Below are positions 1 through 5,117 of a stretch of 5,117 bases of DNA, one piece after another. Under the pieces are notes generated by a model. It did not search any database and was not told the origin of the DNA. It was given only the letters and a program-made list of their open reading frames with translations. The translations under genes and the position numbers were made by a program. Source of the stretch: Bacteroidales bacterium (GTDB lineage: Bacteria > Bacteroidota > Bacteroidia > Bacteroidales > UBA10428). Numbering within the stretch: the stretch's first letter is position 1; the number at the start of each line of letters is the position of its first letter. The stretch is from NCBI GenBank assembly GCA_016938095.1, contig JAFGVG010000079.1, forward strand, positions 1-5,117, in the 5' to 3' direction.

Positions 1-588
1 ATTATCAAATACAACGCCGGTAATATCATGTCAGTTGAATATGCCCTGCAACGACTTGGGGTAAAGGGCGTTGTTACCGACGATTTTAACCTGATCCGGT
101 CAGCAACCCATGTAATATTTCCGGGCGTTGGCGAAGCCAGCACAACCATGAAGTACCTGAAGGACAAAAAACTCGATCAGCTGATTTCGGGTCTCAAGCA
201 ACCTGTGCTGGGAATATGCCTGGGATTGCAGTTAATGTGCAGTCATTCCGAAGAAGGCGACACCCCTTGCCTAAGCATCTTCAATGAAAAGGTAAAAAAG
301 TTCAGGCTGCAAAACAACGGCGGAACCGGGTTGAAGGTTCCGCACATGGGATGGAACAGCATTTTCCAGTTAAAAAGTAAGCTGTTCGAGCCCGGCCTTG
401 AAAACCAGTATACCTATTTTGTGCACAGCTATTATGCTGCTGTTGGCCCCGATACCATTGCCACCTGCGAATATGGTTTACCTTTCAGCGCCGCATTGCA
501 CCGCGACAATTTTTACGCCACCCAGTTTCACCCCGAAAAAAGCGGTGGACCCGGATTGGCCATTCTCAAAAATTTTCTTGCCCTATGA
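1..588 (+). CDS. hisH: Imidazole glycerol phosphate synthase, glutamine amidotransferase subunit HisH (5' partial)
   Basis: HisH hydrolyses glutamine and passes the ammonia to HisF, in the cytoplasmic enzyme that makes imidazole glycerol phosphate and AICAR. The frame is open from base 1 and begins IIKYNAGNIMSVEYAL, which matches the family N-terminus just after its start. The real start codon is therefore a few codons left of the window, and the ATG at 28 is internal. About 195 codons are visible, close to the usual 195-210 of the family. The class I amidotransferase triad is complete: the nucleophile Cys in GICLGLQLM (codon 217-219), and His and Glu in TQFHPEKSG (codons 529-531 and 535-537). 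The family blocks FPGVGEA, PHMGWN and YFVHSYY are also present. The TGA stop overlaps the hisA start, which suggests translational coupling. The identification is secure; only the first few residues are missing. Confidence 0.97.
   Translation: MIKYNAGNIMSVEYALQRLGVKGVVTDDFNLIRSATHVIFPGVGEASTTMKYLKDKKLDQLISGLKQPVLGICLGLQLMCSHSEEGDTPCLSIFNEKVKKFRLQNNGGTGLKVPHMGWNSIFQLKSKLFEPGLENQYTYFVHSYYAAVGPDTIATCEYGLPFSAALHRDNFYATQFHPEKSGGPGLAILKNFLAL
585..588 (+). other. hisH-hisA ATGA stop/start overlap
   Basis: The hisA ATG (585-587) overlaps the hisH TGA (586-588) in the four bases ATGA. There is no purine-rich Shine-Dalgarno element in the preceding 15 bases. This arrangement commonly couples translation of adjacent genes, which would help keep HisA and HisH amounts in step. 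Confidence 0.9.
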
Positions 589-1313
589 TTACCATTATTC
601 CCGCCATTGATATTATTGGTGGAAAGTGTGTTCGCCTGGAACAAGGCGATTACAGGCTCAAAAAAGTATACGAAGCTGACCCGCTCGATGCAGCATTGCG
701 TTTCGAGGACCATGGGTTAAAAAGGCTGCACCTGGTGGACCTTGACGGCGCCAAAGAAAAGCATGTGGTAAACTATAAGGTGCTTGAAAGAATTGCTGCC
801 CGAACTTCCCTGACCATTGACTTTGGCGGCGGCATCAAATCGGATACCGACATGGACATTGTGTTTAACTCCGGCGCCGCACTGGCCGTTGTGGGTAGCA
901 TTGCCGTTACCGACAGGGACCTTTTTCAGGCATGGCTCCAGCAATACGGTCCCGATAAACTGATCCTGGGTGCCGATGTTAAGGACGGAAAGATTGCTGT
1001 TACAGGCTGGACAACCATTACCGAAATCACCCTTTACGACTTCCTGCTGTATTATAAAGCCATGGGCGTGTACCAGGTATTGTGTACCGATATTGCCAAG
1101 GACGGTATGCTTCAGGGCTCATCGGAAGAGATGTATGCACGGGTGGTAAAAGACTTCCCAACTGTTCAGCTGATTGCCAGCGGAGGTGTATCGTCAGTTG
1201 ATGAAATTCAGCGATTAAACCAGGCCGGGGTTTCCGGAGCTATAATTGGCAAAGCGCTGTACGAGGGCAAAATTAAACTCACTGACCTCAAGCCGTTTCT
1301 GACTGATTTGTGA
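585..1313 (+). CDS. hisA: ProFAR isomerase HisA
   Basis: HisA is 1-(5-phosphoribosyl)-5-[(5-phosphoribosylamino)methylideneamino]imidazole-4-carboxamide isomerase. It performs the Amadori rearrangement of ProFAR to PRFAR, the substrate of HisF-HisH. The protein has 242 residues, normal for this (beta/alpha)8 barrel. It begins MITIIPAIDI, which aligns with the family N-terminus and supports the ATG at 585. Visible motifs are Asp9 in PAID (the general base by homology), FGGGI at 80-84 and SGG at 199-201 (phosphate loops), Asp131 in GADVKDG (the general acid by homology), TDIAKDGM at 168-175, and GAIIGKALYEG near the C-terminus. No Shine-Dalgarno sequence is seen; ribosomes finishing hisH probably re-initiate at the ATGA overlap. 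There are no truncations or missing key residues. A dual HisA/TrpF (PriA) role cannot be excluded by eye, but nothing suggests it. Confidence 0.97.
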   Translation: MITIIPAIDIIGGKCVRLEQGDYRLKKVYEADPLDAALRFEDHGLKRLHLVDLDGAKEKHVVNYKVLERIAARTSLTIDFGGGIKSDTDMDIVFNSGAALAVVGSIAVTDRDLFQAWLQQYGPDKLILGADVKDGKIAVTGWTTITEITLYDFLLYYKAMGVYQVLCTDIAKDGMLQGSSEEMYARVVKDFPTVQLIASGGVSSVDEIQRLNQAGVSGAIIGKALYEGKIKLTDLKPFLTDL

Positions 1314-1339
1314 TTTATCATTAATAATACCTAAAACAA
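1314..1339 (+). promoter_or_regulatory. A/T-rich hisA-hisF gap; translation start region for a GTG start
   Basis: This 26-nt gap is A/T-rich and has no Shine-Dalgarno motif. An in-frame TAA at 1325-1327 closes the hisF frame upstream. Between it and the GTG at 1340-1342 the codons are TAC, CTA, AAA and CAA, so GTG is the only usable start that gives the conserved MLAKRIIPCLD N-terminus. The A-rich bases just before the GTG fit Bacteroidota initiation regions. I see no convincing Bacteroidota promoter (TTTG / TAnnTTTG), so hisF is most likely read from the upstream operon promoter. Confidence 0.55.
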
Positions 1340-2095
1340 GTGCTTGCCAAAAGAATTATACCCTGCCTTGATGTCCGGAATGGCCAGACAGTGAAAGGCA
1401 TCAACTTTGTGAATATACGCGAAGTTGGCGACCCGGTTGAAATGGGAGCCACCTATGCCGAACAGGGTGCCGATGAACTGGTTTTCCTGGACATCACGGC
1501 CAGTCACGAAGGTCGTAAAACCTTTGTGGACCTGGTAAAACGCATAGCCCTGCACCTGAATATTCCTTTTACAGTGGGTGGTGGCATTGGCGATCTCAGC
1601 GATATTGAAGCATTGCTGGCAGCAGGCGCCGACAAGGTGTCGCTTAACAGCGCTGCCATACGTAAACCCGAACTCATTGGGCAGATGGCCCGGAATTTTG
1701 GCAGCCAGTTTGTTGTGGTAGCCATTGATGCCAGAAACGAGAACGACAAATGGACCTGTTATATCAACGGCGGACGCATTGCCACCGAAAAGGAACTATT
1801 CACCTGGGCCAGAGAGGCAGAAAACCGCGGAGCCGGCGAGATTCTTTTTACATCCATGAATCATGATGGCACCAAAAATGGCTTTGCCTGTAACGCACTG
1901 GCCAGGCTGTCCGATAGTCTTTCCATACCGGTAATTGCCTCGGGGGGAGCCGGAAACATGGAACATTTTGCCGATGTTTTCACCCTGGGAAAAGCCGACG
2001 CCGGTTTGGCCGCCAGCATCTTTCACTTTAACGAAATTGCCATTCCCGAACTAAAAAAGTACCTTTCGTTAAAAAACATTCCCGTGCGGTTATAA
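1340..2095 (+). CDS. hisF: Imidazole glycerol phosphate synthase, cyclase subunit HisF
   Basis: HisF is the (beta/alpha)8 cyclase subunit. It uses ammonia channelled from HisH to convert PRFAR into imidazole glycerol phosphate, which stays in histidine synthesis, and AICAR, which goes to purine synthesis. The 251-residue length is normal. The protein starts from GTG with MLAKRIIPCLD. Catalytic Asp11 and Asp130 fall at exactly the numbers known from Thermotoga maritima HisF. The four residues forming the ammonia gate there (Arg5, Glu46, Lys99, Glu167) are all at the same positions here, as is Asp98, which contacts HisH. Phosphate loops are VGGGIG at 79-84 and ASGGAG at 200-205. The strand-6 motif reads SMNHDGTKNGF, with Asn at 174 where Thermotoga has Asp; Asp176 is kept. 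The gene follows hisA by 26 nt and precedes hisE by 45 nt, so the two subunits of the synthase flank hisA. Confidence 0.97.
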   Translation: MLAKRIIPCLDVRNGQTVKGINFVNIREVGDPVEMGATYAEQGADELVFLDITASHEGRKTFVDLVKRIALHLNIPFTVGGGIGDLSDIEALLAAGADKVSLNSAAIRKPELIGQMARNFGSQFVVVAIDARNENDKWTCYINGGRIATEKELFTWAREAENRGAGEILFTSMNHDGTKNGFACNALARLSDSLSIPVIASGGAGNMEHFADVFTLGKADAGLAASIFHFNEIAIPELKKYLSLKNIPVRL

Positions 2096-2100
2096 ACCGC
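2086..2100. other. Perfect 6-bp inverted repeat across the hisF stop codon
   Basis: The bases GCGGTT, ATA, AACCGC form a perfect 6-bp stem with a 3-nt loop. The arm and loop include the hisF TAA (2093-2095). No T-run follows on the plus strand; instead an A9 tract lies at 2106-2114. It is therefore not a standard intrinsic terminator for hisF. It might slow ribosomes or protect an mRNA end between hisF and hisE, or be chance. Confidence 0.35.
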
Positions 2101-2140
2101 CCATCAAAAAAAAATAGTTAACACACAATAAATCAGCCAT
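2096..2140 (+). promoter_or_regulatory. hisF-hisE intercistronic leader, A-rich
   Basis: This 45-nt gap contains a run of nine A (2106-2114) and is A/T-rich up to the hisE ATG. There is no Shine-Dalgarno motif and no clear TTTG / TAnnTTTG promoter, so hisE is probably co-transcribed with hisHAF. An in-frame TAA at 2129-2131 shows that hisE is not continuous with an upstream HisI domain. The A-rich leader probably serves as the initiation region. Confidence 0.4.
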
Positions 2141-2434
2141 ATGCCTGCAACAAATATCGATTTTCTGATCCGGCTTCAGGACCTGATTGATCGCCGTAAA
2201 AAGGAATTGCCCGAAGGATCCTATACCACCAGTTTGTTTAAAAAAGGGATCAATAAAATTGCCCAGAAAGTTGGCGAAGAAGCAGTTGAACTGGTTATAG
2301 AGGCTAAAGATGACAACAGCGAACTATTTCTGAACGAAGCTGCCGACCTGCTGTATCACATGCTGGTACTGCTGAGCGAAAAGGGATACCGTATTGAGGA
2401 TGTAACCGGCATACTTGAACAACGGCATAAATAA
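2141..2434 (+). CDS. hisE: Phosphoribosyl-ATP pyrophosphatase HisE (single domain)
   Basis: HisE hydrolyses phosphoribosyl-ATP to phosphoribosyl-AMP and pyrophosphate, the second step of histidine synthesis, in the cytoplasm. The 97-residue protein matches the all-alpha MazG-like PRA-PH fold throughout. It shows SYTTSLF at 27-33, KIAQKVGEE at 39-47, the Mg-binding EExxE at 46-50, ExxD at 66-69, and LLYHMLVLL at 70-78. Its length fits a stand-alone HisE (about 85-110 residues). In sequence it closely resembles the C-terminal half of the HisIE fusions common in Bacteroidota, but the N-terminal HisI cyclohydrolase domain is missing. An in-frame stop 12 bases before the ATG rules out a longer product, and no HisI-like sequence lies in the window. 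It is the last gene of the plus-strand cluster and ends 6 nt from the convergent kinase gene. The family assignment is secure. Confidence 0.95.
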   Translation: MPATNIDFLIRLQDLIDRRKKELPEGSYTTSLFKKGINKIAQKVGEEAVELVIEAKDDNSELFLNEAADLLYHMLVLLSEKGYRIEDVTGILEQRHK

Positions 2435-2440
2435 GGCCTC

Positions 2441-5117
2441 TCATTTGGACTGAGCAACATGCTTCGAAAGTTCTTTGATAAGGGTATCGAGTTTAAAAGG
2501 TTTGGAAATGTAACCATTGAAACCACTGCTCATTATTTTTTCGCGGTCAGGAATCTGTGCATAAGCGGTAACAGCAATAACAGGAATATTCCGGTCGATC
2601 AGTTTTATCTGCCGGTTGGCTTCAAACCCATCCATTACAGGCATTTTGATATCCATTAATACAAGACACCTTTCATCCTGCGGTTTGTTTTTGATAAAGG
2701 TGATGGCTTCCTGTCCATCCTGTGCCCAGTAGATATTTGCACCCGAGGATTTAAGCATAGCCACCAACAACCTGTAATTGGTAGGATCATCCTCGGCTAT
2801 GAGAATAGTTAATCCTTTGAGCCATAACGCGTTTCTTATGCTTTCCGGTTCCTGTGCTGCCATAGGTACTATTTCTTTATTATCGGGTAAAGTAAAATAA
2901 AATGTAGAGCCTTTTTCAGGTTCCGATTCAATCCAAATCTTTCCTCCCATTAACCTGATTAGTTCACGGCATATGGCCAAGCCTATGCCAGTGCCCCTGT
3001 GCTGTCTGCGGGTGTTATCCTCAATTTTATAGAACTGGTTGAAAATCTTTTCGTGTTGCGCTTTATCGATACCGGTACCCGTATCCGCAACATAAAAACG
3101 GACCCTGTCTTCGAAACGCTGGTAACCATATAATACGCTTCCCTTTTCGGTGAACTTAAGGGCATTACTGATGAGGTTTGAAAACACCTGAATAAACCTG
3201 TATTTATCGTTGTATAAAACCAGGTCTTCGTTTTTACTGCGATCTACAAATGCCAGGCGAACAGATTCCGGACTTTTCAGTTTGAACTGCTCTTCCAAAT
3301 CACACAATACTTCAAATGCATTGAAATAATCGGGTGTGATCTTAAGGTTATTGATCTCCAGCAAGGAAATATCCATCAGGTCATCAATCAGCTTCAACAG
3401 CGACTCGCAATTGGTATTCATAATATGAATGTACTCATTGCGTTCGGCTTCGTCAGGTGAACCATCTTTCAGCAGCGAAGCAAACCCATAGATCGCATTC
3501 ATGGGGGTACGTATTTCGTGACTCATGTTGGCCAGAAATGAAGATTTCAGCCTGTCGGATTCCTCAGCTTTTATCTTTGCCTCTACCAGTTCGGCTGTCC
3601 GTTCCTCAACAAGTTGTTCGAGATGATTACGGTGCTTCTCCAGTTCATTGTTCTGTGCCACTATTTCTTCCTGGCTCTCCTGTAGGGCATTGTTCATTTC
3701 CGAGATTTTCTTGGTGCGAACCATGACCTTTTGTTCGAGATAATAATTCTGCCGCTTCAGAAATGAAACCCTTATGTAATAAATGGAAAACACCAAAGCC
3801 AATGCCACCAAACTCATAACAATCTTGAAAAACAGTGTTCGCCACCAGGGTGGATGAATAATAATCACAATTTCTCCGGCATTGACCGACCATATTCCAT
3901 CGTTGTTAGAACCCTTAACCATAAAGGTGTAATGACCTGGCTGTATGTTCGTATAACTGGCAAAACGATCGGTTCCGGCATCAATCCAGCTTTTGTCGTA
4001 TCCCTCAAGCTTATATTGGTACTGGTTCTTTTCGGGATGGAGGTAATTCAGTGCGGCAAAGGTTATGACAAAATCCGCCTGTTTATAAGATAATTCCAAT
4101 ACTTTCAGGTTGTTGACATTACCGCCGATAGGCTGAAACCTTACTGTTTTATCAGGTTGTTCCATCAAAACCAGGATATCGTTCAAAACAACTGCAGGCG
4201 CAAGGATATTCAACGCAATACTATCGGGGTGAAAATAAGTGAACCCTTTTGAGGAGCCTAAGTACATTATACCTGTGTTACTGAGAAAAGCTGCCCGCTT
4301 GGTAAACTCATCGCCCGACAGACCATCTTCTTTTGTAAATCGCAGGAATTCAGGCCTGACAGGTTGCTGTATTGCCTTTAATATTTTATACAACCCGCTG
4401 TTTGTACTCACCCATAAATTGCCGTGCCGATCCTCAAGCACTCCCTGGGCCACATTGTTTGTCTGAGTACTGTCGGCAAAATACAATTTAAAAACGCCAG
4501 TTGCCTGGTCAAATATTTCAAGTCCCCTGTTTGTTGTTAACCAAATATTGCTGCGGCTATCCTCAAACAACGAAACTATTTTGCCCCCGGTTCCTTCCTC
4601 GTCGCTGTATACAAAATGGCTGAAAGTCTCCGTTTCCCTGTTGAAAACATCTAATGAAAAATAGGTTGAAGCCAGGATTTCTCCTGCGTGTGTTTCAATA
4701 ATATCGTTAACCGATGTGTGATACAAACTGCCGGGATCGTTCTCATTATGCTCAAAACGCCTGAACTGCTTTTTCCGGTGATCATAACGGTTAAGTCCCC
4801 CTCCCTGGGTTGTTACCCAAAGGTATCCATACCTGTCCTCAAGCAAAGAAATAACATTATTGCTGCTGATGGAATGTGGATCAGCACTTTTGACCATCCT
4901 GGTAAAAGTATTTGTCCGGTAATTGTATAGGTTCAGACCGCCTGCCCAGGTGCCTGCCCACAGGTTTCCTTGCTGATCCTTTAATATTGAAAAAACCGGA
5001 TTTGCACCCAGGCTGCCCGGGTTATCCTGGCGATGATCGAAATGAACAAATTCGCCGGTATTTTTGTCCCAGCGTTCAAGGCCTTCCTCGGTGCCAATCC
5101 ACAGGTATTGCTCCTCC
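2441..5117 (-). CDS. Membrane-bound hybrid sensor histidine kinase with two-component-regulator propeller and C-terminal receiver (5' partial)
   Basis: The frame is open from the TGA at 2441-2443 to the window edge, 891 codons, so the start lies beyond 5117. The Met at 4895-4897 is preceded by 73 in-frame codons of propeller sequence and is not the start. Numbering from that Met, the protein shows: propeller repeats to about 225; a Y_Y_Y domain at about 275-348; one membrane helix near 355-376; a charged coiled coil at about 380-450; HisKA with phospho-acceptor His460 in NMSHEIRTP; HATPase_c with N578 in the N box, DTGTGI at 605-610 and GTGIGL at 635-640; and a receiver at about 697-815 with acidic D703/D704, phospho-acceptor D749 in LMDIKMP, T777 and K799. 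The propeller and Y_Y_Y parts should be periplasmic and the kinase cytoplasmic. In this family they sense extracellular ligands, often glycans. No AraC-type DNA-binding domain follows the receiver. The ligand and target are unknown. Confidence 0.95.
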   Translation of the reverse strand, partial: EEQYLWIGTEEGLERWDKNTGEFVHFDHRQDNPGSLGANPVFSILKDQQGNLWAGTWAGGLNLYNYRTNTFTRMVKSADPHSISSNNVISLLEDRYGYLWVTTQGGGLNRYDHRKKQFRRFEHNENDPGSLYHTSVNDIIETHAGEILASTYFSLDVFNRETETFSHFVYSDEEGTGGKIVSLFEDSRSNIWLTTNRGLEIFDQATGVFKLYFADSTQTNNVAQGVLEDRHGNLWVSTNSGLYKILKAIQQPVRPEFLRFTKEDGLSGDEFTKRAAFLSNTGIMYLGSSKGFTYFHPDSIALNILAPAVVLNDILVLMEQPDKTVRFQPIGGNVNNLKVLELSYKQADFVITFAALNYLHPEKNQYQYKLEGYDKSWIDAGTDRFASYTNIQPGHYTFMVKGSNNDGIWSVNAGEIVIIIHPPWWRTLFFKIVMSLVALALVFSIYYIRVSFLKRQNYYLEQKVMVRTKKISEMNNALQESQEEIVAQNNELEKHRNHLEQLVEERTAELVEAKIKAEESDRLKSSFLANMSHEIRTPMNAIYGFASLLKDGSPDEAERNEYIHIMNTNCESLLKLIDDLMDISLLEINNLKITPDYFNAFEVLCDLEEQFKLKSPESVRLAFVDRSKNEDLVLYNDKYRFIQVFSNLISNALKFTEKGSVLYGYQRFEDRVRFYVADTGTGIDKAQHEKIFNQFYKIEDNTRRQHRGTGIGLAICRELIRLMGGKIWIESEPEKGSTFYFTLPDNKEIVPMAAQEPESIRNALWLKGLTILIAEDDPTNYRLLVAMLKSSGANIYWAQDGQEAITFIKNKPQDERCLVLMDIKMPVMDGFEANRQIKLIDRNIPVIAVTAYAQIPDREKIMSSGFNGYISKPFKLDTLIKELSKHVAQSK
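3575..3739 (-). repeat. Duplicated LEQxVxxRT motif in the coiled-coil linker of the kinase
   Basis: Between the membrane helix and HisKA the linker contains LEQKVMVRTKKISE at residues 387-400 and LEQLVEERTAELVE at 426-439 (numbered from the Met at 4897). The copies are exactly 39 residues apart, and both start with the same nine bases, CTCGAACAA, on the coding strand. The LExxVxxRT element is typical of signalling helices that connect a membrane segment to a histidine kinase core, where one copy is usual. The segment between is rich in Gln, Glu and Asn with heptad-like spacing. Confidence 0.6.
4223..5117 (-). repeat. Tandem beta-propeller repeats (Reg_prop type) in the sensor kinase
   Basis: These are protein-level repeats within the kinase gene. 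At least seven blades can be read from the window edge inward: YLWIGTEEGLERWD, NLWAGTWAGGLNLYN, YLWVTTQGGGLNRYD, EILASTYFSLDVFN, NIWLTTNRGLEIFD, NLWVSTNSGLYKI and IMYLGSSKGFTYFHPD. Between several of them recur NPGSL/DPGSL/DPHSI turns and a SLLEDxxG-like strand. The fourth blade lacks the usual Trp and is the most divergent. Full-length members of this family usually carry about 14 blades in two propellers, so roughly the first half is expected beyond the right edge; that number is family knowledge, not seen here. Confidence 0.85.

Noticed and set aside
28..588. hisH starting at the ATG at position 28
   Set aside because: The frame is open to base 1, and the nine upstream codons (IIKYNAGNI) are the conserved HisH N-terminus, so this Met is internal.
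528..944. Minus-strand open frames opposite hisH and hisA
   Set aside because: They are shadows of conserved coding sequence; the translated products show no recognisable features.
585..1313. HisA as a bifunctional PriA (HisA/TrpF)
   Set aside because: PriA is known mainly from actinobacteria; the sequence reads as an ordinary HisA and no tryptophan genes are nearby.
1859..1867. Asn174 in HisF (SMNHDGTK) in place of the Asp found in Thermotoga, as a possible active-site defect
   Set aside because: Asp11, Asp130 and Asp176 are intact, and from memory SMNHDG also occurs in Bacteroidota HisF, so it is most likely lineage variation.
2086..2114. Intrinsic terminator after hisF
   Set aside because: The stem is only 6 bp, includes the stop codon and is followed by A, not T, on the plus strand. 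On the minus strand the T-run comes before the stem, the wrong order.
3457..4093. Open frames of 80-90 codons on the plus strand opposite the kinase gene
   Set aside because: They lie wholly antisense to the strongly conserved linker, membrane and Y_Y_Y coding sequence and show no domain or motif of their own.
1..5117. CRISPR arrays, insertion sequences, tRNA or other RNA genes, phage or toxin-antitoxin genes
   Set aside because: No direct-repeat arrays, terminal inverted repeats, transposase motifs or tRNA-like folds were seen; almost every base lies in the five genes.

Overview
The window looks like chromosomal DNA from a member of the Bacteroidota. Three observations point there. The HisH, HisF and HisE proteins read like Bacteroidales-type sequences (for example the HisH start IIKYNAGN and the HisE block KINKIAQKVGEEAVELVIEA-like core). 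No start codon has a recognisable Shine-Dalgarno sequence. The large gene at the right end has the architecture (two-component-regulator propeller, Y_Y_Y domain, one membrane helix, kinase, receiver) that is characteristic of this phylum. The genus cannot be resolved by eye.

Left part (1-2434, plus strand): the distal end of a histidine biosynthesis operon in the order hisH (5' end cut by the window edge), hisA, hisF, hisE. hisH and hisA overlap by ATGA, hisF follows after 26 nt with a GTG start, and hisE follows after 45 nt. HisA isomerises ProFAR to PRFAR. HisH and HisF together form imidazole glycerol phosphate synthase, which turns PRFAR plus glutamine into IGP and AICAR. HisE performs an earlier step, hydrolysing phosphoribosyl-ATP. 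All key catalytic residues that I could check are present. The HisI cyclohydrolase domain that usually sits in front of HisE in a HisIE fusion is absent here, so it must be encoded elsewhere, or the step is done differently. hisG, hisD, hisC and hisB would be expected upstream of position 1, but that is inference.

Right part (2441-5117, minus strand): the 3' 891 codons of a large membrane-bound hybrid sensor histidine kinase, convergent with hisE and only 6 nt from it. Its reading frame stays open to the window edge, so its true start lies beyond 5117. The methionine at 4895-4897 is inside the propeller and is not the start. From N to C the visible protein has at least seven propeller-type repeats, a Y_Y_Y domain, one transmembrane helix, a coiled-coil linker holding a duplicated LEQxVxxRT motif, HisKA, HATPase_c and a receiver domain. 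It stops after the receiver, with no AraC-type DNA-binding domain, so its phosphate output must go to another protein or act through an unknown route.

I see no mobile element, CRISPR array, tRNA, rRNA or phage gene, and no gene-free stretch longer than 45 nt. Nothing here is clearly an undescribed system. The points most worth a second look are the solitary HisE, the output-less hybrid kinase with its duplicated linker motif, and the very tight convergent junction without a visible terminator.
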